Positions 9,253-21,200 of a stretch of 26,351 nucleotides of DNA are shown here, piece after piece (the first letter of the stretch is position 1; the number at the start of each line of letters is the position of its first letter). The stretch is taken from NCBI GenBank assembly GCA_021399435.1, contig JAJTUP010000195.1, positions 1-26,351 on the forward strand, written 5' to 3'. Origin of the DNA: Diaporthe sp. PMI_573. Its lineage: Eukaryota > Ascomycota > Sordariomycetes > Diaporthales > Diaporthaceae. The notes beneath the pieces were generated by a model that was not told the origin of the DNA, made no database searches, and saw nothing but the letters and a program-made list of their open reading frames with translations. Made by a program: the position numbers and the translations under genes.

Positions 9253-12200
9253 AGACCTCAGTATACCCTACTACTACCTAACTCTTATTTAATCTACCAA
9301 CCTTTAGAAATAGGTTCTGGTATATCTAATTTATCTTATAGTATAGCTTTTACTATACAATAATATAGCTTAATATATATTACCTGTACTTAAATTAGTC
9401 CATTTATTATACCTACTATAATTATATATCTCTTGATATTGTCAACTTTATATAATCCTTTCTATCCCTTATTTTCTTTCTAGATTAGGATGTTGCTTTA
9501 AATTAGTAGAGATAGGGTAAATTAGAGGTTTGGGCTATTTCTGGTATTAATTATATGGTTGATTTTTACCTTAGCTCAGATTATATATAGTATCTTTATT
9601 ACTTTTTAAACTACTAGTACTTATTGTATAATATCTAGTAAAGGCGGCAAATTCTATAATATCTATAGGTATGTTCTAAAAACTAGGAGTATTAGTATGA
9701 TACTATTTAGTCCTGTAGTATTATTTAGTACCTTTATAGCTATTTGTAGGAGTGTTTTATTATTTATATAGTAGCTAATCTCAGCCTTTAGAATTTTAAA
9801 AGCTTTTCTTAGGGGGCTGTATAAGTATTTAATCTTACCTAAAGCCTAGTGTACTTTTATAGGCATTTCTTTATATGTAATTCCTATAATCTTTATATTG
9901 TTTCAAAATTCCTTTAAAGTAAAGTTAGTTTTTAGATTATGTATAATGTGGTCTGGTAGACTAATATATATATAGATCCAGTACTTATAGAGTATATTCT
10001 AGGTATTTTATATAGAGAGAGAGTTGAGAAAGGTAGCTGCTTGAAAGCTTGTATCTAAGTCGATTATATAAAGTATATTCTTTTTACCTAGATATATGAT
10101 ATTAATAACTACTTTATAGTTAAAGTAGCTTTTGTCTTTAATTAAAAACTTAAATCTCCTTAATAATAGATTATATAGTTAGTAGAAGTAGTAAAACTTC
10201 TAAATCTTCTCCAAGATTGCCTCTTTAATATCATTATGCCCTGTATTCCTTAATAGCTTATATAGCCTATCTGTATAAGGGTGCCTAAATTATTTATAGA
10301 GTCTCCTAAGCTGTAGCTCTATAAGAAATACCCTAGCCTCTATATGGCTTATATTAAAGAATGTATGTTCCTATTTTCTAACTACTAGAATTATTGTATC
10401 CCCTTATATAATAACGTCTAATAGGTTGTTAAAATAGGTTTTTAGCCTATCTATATTATATAGGGAAAATAGAAAAGGGGTTGATATATCTAAAATATAG
10501 TATATAATACTTTCTAGTTAGTTTACAACCTTAATTATACTAACTACTGAGATAGCATCACTATTACCAAATTTAACTTTAGCTATATCTATACTCTATT
10601 TAATCTTTATACCTAGGTTTTCTTATATATAGGCTAATGCTTGTAGCATCTCTATTGTAGAGAACTTAGTGGTTTTTATATCCCAGAGCTCTCCCTGATA
10701 CTTTATATTATATAGGTTATATAGTATAAATTAGCTTACTTTAGTTATTTTTAAAGCTATGTAGATATCTTCCCCAGTTATGTAATGGTTAAATGTAAAA
10801 TCTACTAGATTTTATTAGGGAATAGTCTTGTTATCTGTATTTTATAGGTTAAATAGTAAATCTTCTACTTTGTATAGTAGATCCTCTCCTTTATACTTAA
10901 GTAAGTAGGTAGCGAATTTCTCCTCTTCTAGGATAGGTTCTTGCTTAAAGTCTTTATATACCTAGAGGTATTATTTTTATATATTTATCCTTTCCTTATC
11001 TATATAATTTATAGACTAGCATTCCTCCTTCTTGTATATAAAGTATTTTATTATCTTGGCTATTATATGGTATAGTTTAAAGGGTTGTTATATGGATTAA
11101 CTTTGGGTTAGTCTTGGCCTAAAGGGAATTTATAGTAAAGATTAGTAGATGTTTAGCTAAAAAGGGGTTTATAGTATAGATTAGTAGTTATACAAAGTTC
11201 TCTAGTGGTTCTTAAAGTTTAAGCTATACTGTCTATTTATAAAATTAATTCCAGCCTCTTTATGTAATATAAATTATTAAATAAAGTTTCTTTCTATAGC
11301 TACTTGTAGAGCTATATGAAGATCTATAAATAGGGCCTTGTATATAGGTTTCTAGTTTATTATAGCTGGTTCTAACTCTAATACTATATAGTATACTCTA
11401 ACTACTATTATATAGAGTACTATTTTACCCTGATATCCCTCTCCTAGGGCTCTTTATACAAGCTATAGCTTGTCTAAGAGGGTTTCCAAGACCTCTAATA
11501 AAGTCTTATCTAGGTTTTCTTTCCTTACTTATATAAATAACAAGATTATCTAGTCTACCTAGTACTAGCTATAGTTCATTATTATATTAAAGTATATATC
11601 TATAAGGTTATATATTTTGTCCTACCTCTTATCTGGCCTAATATAGTATATATAGAAGTCTTCTATATAACTAGAGAGAATGTCTAGAAAAACTATATAA
11701 TATTAATCTTTAAAAATTTATAGTTATCTATAATAACTAATAAAGATCTATACCTTATTATATAGTAGGTTATAGGGCTTACTAGTATAGTTTCTATCTT
11801 TTCTCTACCTTTTCTAAAAGATAGATACTTATTAAGGGTCTATTAGCCTATTATAGATAATTTAAGTTAGAGGTAGGTTATATAGTACATTATCTATATA
11901 GACTAAATATACTATAAGTACTGTACTATACTGTTGTAGAAAGTTACCTACCTCTTATATATATCTAGTACCTAGAGGTGCTTATTATACAGGTTATATC
12001 TTAACTATAGGTACTTGTTAGTTTTTTATTATCTTATATAATTAAACTTTCAGGGGTGGTGGTTTGATTATCTATTATATATAGGCTAGTTCTAGTACTT
12101 ATAGTAGGTAGTTTTCTACTACCTTCTTAGCTTTGATAAGTTATAGAATCTAACTAGTATAGGGACCCTTTAATGTTAGGATTCCTCTTACCTCGAGGAG

Positions 12201-12891
12201 ATTTAGGAGTACTTTCTTAAATATATAGTCTACTTTATTAAATTAATAGGAAGTCTACCCTTTAAAGTCATTAACTAGAGACCCTAGTATATTAGCTTTA
12301 CTTAGGTCTAGATGAATAATATCTATTATAACCCGTGTAAAGTATATAGTAAGCTAGGTATCATTTAGTAAGGTATCTAGGTTAATATCTAGGTCCTAGT
12401 ACCTTGGATTTATCATGCTTTGCTATATTTTTAGTAGTATTATACTTCCCTTACTCATTTCTTTATATATTACTTAGTTTTGGCTACTTAAGCTTGCCGC
12501 TATAGCTAAAGCTAATAGTTCTAGTATATTAGAGGATGATATCTTATATAGTGTTTTCAGGTTATCTATAAGGTATCCTCTTTATTATATATTAGTATAT
12601 ACTACTTCTTTCTAGTCATATAAGGTCTTAGCTATAAATATATTCTATCTAGTATTTAGTATAGTAGTCTTAATTTATGTAATTTCAAGAAGATTTCGTC
12701 TTTTAGGGATATTTTCTCTCTTCCTAACTAGCAAGGAGGTTAAGATAGCCTCTAGGCTCTTAGTATAAGTGTATAATTCTAGTTACCTCTATATCCTATT
12801 TAGCATTCTATAGCTATAACTATAGAGTTATACTAGTACTTATCTCTTTACTCTTACTAATCTATAATTACACTAAGTAATTACTAATTAG

Positions 12892-13099
12892 TATTAAATA
12901 GCCTTTACTATATGGTGTAATATATATATATATGTATTTATATAATTAGTTCTAAATTTATTAATGTCTATCTAAACTATAAAATAAGCAGGGAAGCTTA
13001 TATATAGACCTCTTAGGTCTGTATATACTCCCTTACTAGATTAGTCATTATCTCTAGCTAAGATAGCTATATATAATTAGCCTTAGTACTATTTTAATA
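12892..13099 (-). repeat. A1 5' LTR (208 bp)
   Basis: It aligns without gaps to the LTR at 4905-5112, but TG has become TA at its first bases (tattaaatag) and most CpA/TpG are gone. It keeps the block acctcttaggtct that is shared by all family-A LTRs here. The five bases after it (attat, 13100-13104) complete the target duplication. Confidence 0.9.
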
Positions 13100-13104
13100 A
13101 TTAT

Positions 13105-13447
13105 ATTTATTTTATAAGTTATAGACTATTTATATTCTTTAAGTTTCTCTATTAAGCTAGAACAATTTTATAAGTTATATTTATACTTATTTTTATAATT
13201 ATTTTTAAATATTAAAATTTATTTAAATAGAGTTTATTAATACCTTTATAATCTTATATTTTTAAGCTTATTTGTTTTAAATTAATTATAATCTTTAATT
13301 AAAATTTAAAATTATATTCTTTAAAATATTTAATTTATTTTAAATAACCTTTATTTTTTTAATATAATAATAAATATATTAATTTTATTATTAAGTATTT
13401 TTAAGCTAGTATATTTTAAATATAATATTTTAAATATATAATATTAG
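13105..13447. other. AT-rich spacer between A1 and A2
   Basis: About 340 bases of almost only A and T, with no open frame and no similarity to the elements on either side. It may be very old, saturated repeat DNA. The five bases before the A2 LTR are attag. Confidence 0.6.
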
Positions 13448-13657
13448 TATTAAAATACTACTAAGGCTAATTACATATAGCCATCTTAGCTAGAGAGGAT
13501 AACTAATCTAGCAAAGAAGTATATACAGACCTCTTAGGTCTACATACAAGCTTCCCTACTTATTTTATAGTTTAGACAGATTATTAACAAATTCAAAACT
13601 AATTATATAGATATATATATATATATATTTACACCATATAGTAAAGGCTATTTAATA
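13448..13657 (+). repeat. A2 5' LTR (210 bp)
   Basis: It starts tattaaaata and ends ctatttaata, the reverse complement of the A1 LTR pattern with both TG and CA ends lost to TA. It contains the shared agacctcttaggtct block and a ta-repeat expansion (about 13610-13628) that accounts for the 2-bp length difference. Confidence 0.88.
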
Positions 13658-15720
13658 CTAATCAGTAATTACTTAGTATAATTATAGATTAGTAAGAATA
13701 AAGAGACAAGTACTAGTACGACTCTATAGTTATAGCTATAAAACACTAGACAAGATATAAAAGTAACTAGAATTACATACTTATACTAAGAACCTAAAGG
13801 CTATCTCAACCTCCCCGCTAGTTAGGAAGAAAGAAAATACCCCTAGAAGACAAAATCTTCTTAGAATTATATAAATCAAGACTACTATATTAAATACCAG
13901 ACAGAATATATCTACAGCTAAGACTTTATATAACTAAAAAAAAAGCAGTATACACTAATATATAATAAAAAAGATACCTTATAAACAACCTAAAAACACT
14001 ATATAAGATATTATCCTTTAATATACTAGAATTATTAGCTTTAGCTATAGTAATAAGCTTAAATAGCTAAAACTAAGTAATATATAAAGAAATAAGTAAA
14101 GGAAATATAATATTACTAAAGATATAGCAAAATATAATAAATTTAAAATACTAAGACCTAGATATTAACCTAAATAGCCTACTAACCAACATTTAGATTA
14201 ATATATACTTTATATAAATTATAATAGATATTATTTATCTAGATCTAAGCAAAGCCAATATATTAAGGTCTCTAGTTAATAACTTTAAAAGATAAACTAC
14301 CTACTAATTTAATAAAATAAGCTATATATTTAAAAAAGTATTTCTAAATATTATTAAGGCAAGAGAAATTCTAACATTAAGGGGTCCCTATACTAGTTAG
14401 ATTCTACAACTTATTAAAGCCAAGAAGGTAGTAAAAAACTATCTACTATAAGTGCCAAAACTAGCCTATATATAATAAATAATTAAACTACTACTCTAAA
14501 TATAGTTATATAAAATATTATAAAATCTTTAAGTACTTATTATTAAAACATAAGCTATATAATAAATACCCTTAGAAACAAAATATATATAAAAGATAGG
14601 TAATTTTTTATAATAATATAATATAGTACTTATAGTATATTTAGTCTATATAGATAATATACTATATAATCTACCTCTAATATAAATTATCTATAATAAG
14701 CTAATAGAATCTTAATAGGTATCTACCTTCTAAAAGAGATAAAGAAAAGATAAAAACTTTACTAGCAAGCTCTATAACCTATTATATAATAAGGTACAAA
14801 TCTTTATTAGTTATTATAAATAACTATAAATTACTAAAGATTAATACTATATAGTTTTTCTAAACATTCTCTCTAGTTATATAAAAGACTTCTATATATA
14901 CTATATTAGATTAGACAAAAGGTAGAATAAAGTATATAACCTTATAGATATATACTTTAATATAATAATAAACTATAGCTAGTACTAGACAGACTAGATA
15001 ACCTTATTATTTATATAAATAAGGAAAGAAAATCTAAATAAAACCTTACTAAAAGTCTTAAAAACCCTCTTAGATAAACTATAATTTATATAAAAAGCCC
15101 TAAAAGAAAAATATTAGGGTAAAATAGTACTCTATATAACAGTAGTTAGAGTATACCATATAGTACTAGAATTAGAACTAGCTATAATTAATTAGAGGCC
15201 TATATACAAGGCTCTTTTTACAAATCTTTATACAACACTATAGATAGCTATAGAGAGAAACTTAGTTTAATAATTTATAGTATATAAAAAAGCTAAAATT
15301 AATTTTGTAAATAAAAGATATAGCTTAAACTTTAAAAATTACTAGAGGACTTTATATAACCATTAATCTATACTATAAACCTCTTTTTAGCTAAATAACT
15401 ACTAATTCTTACCATAAATCCCTTTTAGACCAAGACTAACCTAAAATTAATCTATATAATAACTCTTTAGACCATATTATATAATAACCAAGGTAATAAA
15501 ATACTTTATATATAAAAAGAAAGAATACTAGTTTATAAACTATATAGATAAGGAAAGAATAAATATATAAAAATAATACCTTTAAGTATATAAAGACTTT
15601 AAGTAAGAACCTATCTTAGAAGAGAAAAAGTTTACTACCTACTTATTTAAATATAAAGGAGAGAATCTACTATATAAAATAAAAAGTTTACTATTTAATC
15701 TATAAAATATAGACAATAAG

Positions 15721-15931
15721 TGTAATGGGCTCTGCACTAGGTACGATGGTCCGGTGAACTGGGAAGGCCAGCACGTATATTAGGTATAGATATGGTACAA
15801 GACTAATTCTTGCCCCCTCCAGTCTGAGACATGGGGGCTTCGGGCCCCTTTTAAGGGGGCCCTCGCGGGGGCCACGCCGTGGCTTCCGCGTGGCTTTCAC
15901 CTGATCCGCCCGGTCGTTACCAGTCGTTACA
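15721..15931 (-). repeat. element C 3' LTR (211 bp)
   Basis: It begins TGTAATGGGC and ends GTCGTTACA. A GC-rich near-palindrome (gggccccttttaagggggcc, 15852-15871) could fold into a stable hairpin. Compared by eye with the other LTR there are about 33 differences in 211 positions, all transitions. In about 27 of them this copy keeps the C or G. On the minus strand a purine run complementary to ccttcccccc (about 15938-15947) precedes it and may be the polypurine tract. Confidence 0.92.
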
Positions 15932-16129
15932 ATTGTGCCTTCCCCCCGGAGGCCCGTCCTCAGGCTGCTTTTACACAGTATTTAGGCCAGCTTCCATTAC
16001 GGCTTTCGGGTCACTAACTCTAGTGACTCACTGGACCTTCCAAATTCATTCATACTTCCTTCGGTACTGTATGGTCTAGGCAAGTAGCGCATGGTTTAGG
16101 CAGCGTAGTTTAAATAGCTCGCCTTCGTG

Positions 16130-16258
16130 ACTGTTTTCGACCTCTCTCGCCCTCCAACCTACAACCTACTTAAAGCTCTCGCAGTAGCTTCTTTTCTTCC
16201 TCTCTTCAGGCTGCTTTTAAATACATTTCTTCTTAACTTCATTATTATCATCATTACT
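16130..16258 (+). promoter_or_regulatory. CT-rich leader before antisense gene in C
   Basis: The stretch contains cctctctcgccctcc, cttcttttcttcctctcttc and tttaaatacatttcttc, then an A/T-mixed run ending in attactATG. This is the base pattern of a fungal core promoter and 5' leader. A short direct repeat, caggctgctttta, occurs at about 15961 and 16208. The promoter role is an inference. Confidence 0.4.
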
Positions 16259-17933
16259 ATGTCTAACTTATCTTTCCATAGCTTCTTGCCTAACTATTAG
16301 CTAGCAAGAGAGTCTTCCTCTCCTAAGGGGTCTCGTAATTAGACTAAGTCGTAGGTGTCTTTGTTAGGCATTACTTGCTCTGCTTCGCGGGCCCTTCGTG
16401 GGTACATAGCTCCTTCTTTCTTTCATTCTTCTTCTCCTAACCCTTTTACCCTTTCGGACTCCTTACATTCATCCCCCACACAAAGCTCAGGTAGCCCGTC
16501 TAGAGGGCACCCTACCTTATCAGGTTCGAATCCCGAGGGAACTGGTAGTGATCACGCTAGTCTTATTCTCAAATCTCTCGCCACCACTTCCTCTACAGAG
16601 CTATCCTCCTCCAAACTAAGCAACACCTTGATAGTGACTCAGGGTAGGTCCTCCAAGGTAGCTAGTAAGCAGCGTACCCCTACTCTACAAACTCCTTAAA
16701 CTCGTCGTGAGGTGGCTATAAGCGTTACCTCCTTGTTAGAGGAACTAAGTAGGAGTAGGCCCCTAAAAGTACCTCAAACCCCCTAGAATCTACGTACCTC
16801 GACCACGGAGTTCATACAGTTACACGCACCTACTAAGGCTGTTAAATACACGACGCCCCCCAGCTGGTAGCACGTCTCTACCAGCCCCATAAACGTCGTC
16901 CAAACCTTGTACAACCTGTCTAGGCAAGACAAGAGAGTATAGTCCTAGAGCTAGGCAATCTAGTCTCGAGCTCCTTATAAGGCCTATATATGTAGCTTCC
17001 TAAAGCATGCAGAGGGGAATCTACCCTCTTTACAAGAGGATATATCCTACATAGTGACTAATTTGGGAAGCTTTCAATATAACTAATATATCAAGAAGCA
17101 TTACTCACCCTATATAATAGTAAGCATTCTCCCCTCTATTTATCTTACTTTAATTAACCATCCTAGGGTAATCCTTTAATCATTAGATTAATTATTAACC
17201 TTTACCTTATAAGAGCCCTTTTACAAGGAATTACCTAGGCTATAGATCCTGTGCTGTTAATAGTATAGGAGAACTAGCTGTTAGTCTCGTAGCTTTACCT
17301 AGCTTAAACTCTGATAAACCTATCTACAAACGGTCCTAGCAGTGCTCTAGTATTCTGAAAGATGGTGGAGAATCCAAAGTATAAGGGTGGTTTACAGGGA
17401 GGTAAGGAGAAGAAATTAATTAAGGTTATAAATATAAGTCTACTATACTTTAAGATGATATTATATACTAATCTATTCAGGAATTAGCCATCATAGAAGC
17501 TAGTATCTTTTAGTTACAAGCCCTAGCTAATTCACACCTACTTCACCTAGTATAGTTCGGAACGGCTAACTTAGTAGACAATCTTTATAAGAAGGTCTTG
17601 AGGGACTTGGTTAATACTCGTCATAGCATGCCGTGCATGGTTTCGGCCAACAATGGATTTCTAGTCTAGCATAGATTAGTTCAGGGGTTTCTCTTAGAGG
17701 TTTCGCAGGTCATGGATAATACTTTCAGAGCCTAGCTAGAGGGTTTCCTACTACTATTATAGAAAATAATACATAGGATGTAGACAGCTCTCCCCCTGTA
17801 ATTACTAGGGGATATAGTAGCTTAGTGATTTGTACTAGTAGAGAGGGTTTGGTTTTTTAGAGTAGGGATAATGATACCCTTGCGTTGCTTTCTCAAGGAC
17901 CCTTCTGGTTCCCCTAGACCTAGACCTCTCTAA
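16259..17933 (+). pseudogene. antisense, probably spliced gene in element C
   Basis: Opposite to pol, between pol and the 3' LTR, a coding-like region starts at ATG 16259 (M-S-N-L-S-F-H-S-F-L). It reads as three exons: 16259-17119, 17167-17401 and 17455-17933, about 525 codons. Exon 1 has a 114-codon stop-free run (16355-16699), is rich in Ser, Thr, Pro and Arg, and its few stops are TAG/TAA, as from CAG/CAA. The proposed introns of 47 and 53 nt begin GTAAGC and GTAAGG and end TAG and AAG, and they carry the frame from phase to phase. Exons 2 and 3 give long Leu/Gln-rich, helix-like stretches (e.g. AIDPVLLIV, QELAIIEASIFQLQALA). I recognise no domain, signal peptide or membrane segment. The C-terminus is uncertain because another frame is equally readable after about 17810. 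A caution: any TAA/TAG in RIPed DNA can be explained away, so this needs an intact relative. Confidence 0.45.
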
Positions 17934-18279
17934 GGTTATTCATTCTTAATTTAATCATGTTGATTTCTAAAATCCCCTTTTTATTTATAATATATCTTAT
18001 AGCCTTTCTCTAGCCTTTATTTAATTAAAAACCTATCTAGCGTTCCTTGGGTTAGTATTAATGTCCTTGAAAACTTATTAAGTACTCATCAATATATCCT
18101 TAAGTTCATCAGCCATTCATTTGGTACTCATCAAAACATCCTCGAGTTCATTAGCTAGTTATTTAGTACTTATTAAAATATTATTAAGTCCATCCTAGCT
18201 CTCACAAGCCTGTTATTTACTTACGTCGTAGCTACTTTCTATAGTCCTTGTTAGTCTAGTCTTAGGCCCTTTTTCAGTT
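17934..18279 (-). other. region between antisense gene and pol end in C
   Basis: This stretch lies between the convergent 3' ends of the plus-strand gene and pol. It includes three copies of a 42-bp unit (listed separately). On the minus strand it can be read as an extension of pol after the chromodomain in a shifted frame, but several frames are equally readable, so I do not assign it. Confidence 0.4.
18083..18208. repeat. 42-bp tandem repeat, three copies
   Basis: Units start at 18083, 18125 and 18167 with tactcatcaa, tactcatcaa and tacttattaa. Each contains aagttcat/gagttcat-type sequence. The exact 42-base period equals 14 codons. On the minus strand it would encode a repeated MADELKDILMSTK-like unit. 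Confidence 0.85.
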
Positions 18280-21200
18280 TTACTTCAGCCCTCTCCCTTT
18301 CTAATACTTCATAATAGTTTCGTCTACCAACATTTTGTCTTCCAGTACCTATAAGTTATATTTACTAGGCCATCCTTTCTACTTCACTAAGTAGTATATA
18401 GTGTCCCTAATTTCCTAGTAGTCTTGGATCTCCTCTAGCTCCTATTCAGCTTATTCATCCTCTAGGTCTAGTAGATCTAAGATGCCCTCTATTAGGTCCT
18501 TTGGGTTCCTTGCTGTCTAAGGCTCTAGCTAGCTCACGTGGTAAACATGGTATATTCATGAGTACTTCTCCAGGAGGGTTAGACCATAGGCCTACTTATC
18601 TACTTAAGACATGATCCTGAATAGGCTAACCCTCTATAGAGCAAGCTTCCTGTTTTTTAGGAGTAGATGCTTGGTTGTTAGCAATACCTATTAGCTGATC
18701 TTGAATTATATAGGCTAGTATCAATTATTGTAATTTCGGGCCTGTGTCTTAACTACCTGTTTCTAGTTCTCCTCATAGTCTGTTCGAATTTACTAAAGTT
18801 TTTCAATACGTTCCTCAACTACTAGTACCTCCCTCCAAGGAACACTGTCCTTAGTAAGCTATTTATTATATAAGATAGTGAAAGATGGTTTATAGTTAAA
18901 GAGAGCTTTGAATAGGCTTATCTTAATCATAGTACTTTATACTAAATTATATATAAAGAATATAGTATATAATAAGTTTAGCTAGTTCTAGACGTTTTCT
19001 ATTATAAATATCCTTAGATATTATTTTAAGGTTTGGTTTATCCTTTCTATTTATCTATCACCCTACGGGTAGTAAGTAGTAGTATATCAGGTTTTAATCT
19101 TACTTAGCTAGTAAAGTATTTTTTAAAACTTACTAGTAAAGGTTATACCCCTATTAATTATAATTCCTTTAGGTAGTCCCTATTTACATTTAATCTCCCT
19201 ATAGAAGATCTTAGCTAGTTTAGTAGTATTTATCATTATACTTACTATAGTGAAGAAACTCATCTTAGTATAACGATCTACTATAACTAGGATCACATCT
19301 ACTTCCTTACCATCTCTAATAGTAGTTAGAAGTCTAGTGATAAAGTCTATACTAAGTTCTTACATAGGGCCTGATAGAATTAGTAACGAAGCAAGCTCTC
19401 TATATAGGTAATGACGTAGTATGGATATATATTAGTATGTTATACAAGAGCGTACGTAGTCTACGACAGAGGTCCTCAAGCCCAGCTAGTAAAAATATCT
19501 TTTAACTAGGATTTATATCTACATCTACCCCTAGTATCCACTTAGCAGCTCATTATAATAAGTTCACAGGATCTCCTATTATAAAGCTTCTTGTTCTAGT
19601 ATATATATATATCTCTTTTAGTATAGTAGTCTATCTTAGAACTTATAACTAGAACTATTTAAAATAGTACTATTTAAGGATTTTATCCTTTTAATAATGG
19701 CCTGAATCTTAGGGTCTTCCCCTTAGGCTTTATATATTAAGTCTAATAATAGAGAGTAGAGCCCTTAGTACATTATACCTGTGTTGCTAACGTATACCTA
19801 GGCCTGGACTCTTGTTATAAACTACCCTTATAAGGGAGCCGTAGACTTGAGCTAACGCTCTATCAGGGAGGAATCGAGTTTTAAGACTTTTTGTATTTTA
19901 GTACTTCTAACTATAGCCTTAAACTAGGCCTACTATTAGTCTTCTAGATAGGATTATAAGTCCTTCCTAATAGCTATAACTATCTTTGATTTTAGAGTTA
20001 AGATCTAACTTAAATTCGGAGGCTTTTCTTCTAATATATAGTCAGGCCTTCTTGATAGGCTATTTACCAGGTTTATTCTCCTAGAATAATATTTAATAGT
20101 AAAATCGAACCTAGCTAAATATATAAGCTATTAAACCTACTTCTATATTAGTTTTTTTTACTTTATGAAGCTATAGAGATTATTATGATTAGAAAGAACT
20201 ATAACCAGCTCTTGTACCCCTTCGAGGTATTATTGCTAGTACTTAAAGCTCTTAATAATAGTACTTAGCTCTTTATTATAAGTTATCTAGTAGAGCTCAG
20301 CTCCTAAAAACTTCTTTAACTAGAAAGTAATTAGATACTATCAGGATTTATCCTTGTCTTGGTATTATTATGAAATTATAGATATAGTAGCTCTATCTAA
20401 TACATTATACTTGATTTATATAGGGAGTATAGGGTTATAATGTTAGAGAAGAGGTACCTGTTAGAACCTTATCTTAAGCTCTTCAAAGGCCCTTTATATT
20501 TTAATATTTTCTAGAGCTAAGAGATTAATTTTTCCTAGTTTTTAACTATATTATATCTCTTTTAATTATTTATTAAGTAGTCATATAATTTTCGAGTAAT
20601 CCTTAATAAATCTTTAGTAGAAGTTATAGAAACTTAAGAATACTTAAATATCGTGGTAGGTAGTTAGTATTAGCTATTCTTGGATAGTCCTAATCCTATT
20701 AGGGTTTATTTAGACTCCCTTCCTTCTAACTAAAAATCCTAAAAACTCGATCTCTTTTTAAAAGAAGTAGTACTTCTTAATATTACTATATAACTCTACT
20801 ATTACGAGATAATCTATAATTATTTATATATACTTCTCATACTCCTCTTTACTTCTTGAAAAAATCAAAATATTATCTAAGTAAACAATTATATAAACAT
20901 TAATATAATCTCCTAAGACTTCTATAATAAAAGATTAAAACATAGCTAGGGTATTAGTTAATCTAAATAGTACTACTTTAAATTTATAATAACTATATTA
21001 TATATAGAAAGTTATCTTTTATTTATCACCCTCTTAGATATAAATCTAATAATACGTATCTATTAAATCGATTTTAGAAAAGTACTATATACCTAATAAT
21101 TAATCTAATATTTCTAAAACTAGTAGTAAGGGATACTGATTTTTTATCATTACTTTATTAAGAGCCTTATAGTTAATATAAAGTTAAAGGGTTCTATCTT

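Larger units (their letters stand above)
7000..12542 (-). pseudogene. A1 gag-pol (copia), RIP-inactivated
   Basis: The minus-strand reading gives, in order, a Gag-like region (12542 to about 11000), a protease/GAG-pre-integrase region (about 10900-10300), integrase core (about 10250-9300), RT (about 8750-7900) and RNase H ending at TAG 7002-7000. Recognisable pieces are KSRLVIQGY in RT near 8380, QTDNT near 7965 where copia RTs have a -DD- motif (second D now N), and KRLMIDI near 7180 and NGKDNLANA near 7110 in RNase H. The Gag start by comparison with element B (ATG 24476) corresponds to 12542-12540, where ATG now reads ATA. Stops occur every few dozen codons, nearly all TAA/TAG. The frame is also interrupted by the 8775-9252 segment. 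It cannot make protein. Confidence 0.85.
4905..13099 (-). mobile_element. complete Ty1/copia LTR retrotransposon A1, RIP-mutated
   Basis: Two LTRs of identical length (208 bp) in the same orientation bound an 8,195-bp element, with the five-base target duplication ATTAT on both sides (4900-4904 and 13100-13104). Reading on the minus strand gives 5' LTR, gag, protease, integrase, reverse transcriptase, RNase H, an unusually long 3' interval, and 3' LTR. This is the copia order (integrase before RT). The coding part is riddled with TAA/TAG stops and nearly empty of CpA/TpG, as expected after RIP. A less mutated foreign segment interrupts it at 8775-9252. The 3' interval (5113-6999) holds a plus-strand frame listed separately. 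Confidence 0.9.

Noticed and set aside
15700..16079. Open frames over the left LTR of element C on both strands
   Set aside because: They run across the LTR boundary, which is unlikely for a gene, and are a by-product of higher GC content there.
16515..16545. ggttcgaatcc, a perfect tRNA B-box/T-loop-like sequence
   Set aside because: No acceptor stem, D-arm or anticodon arm can be placed upstream; it falls within the antisense coding-like region and is most likely chance.
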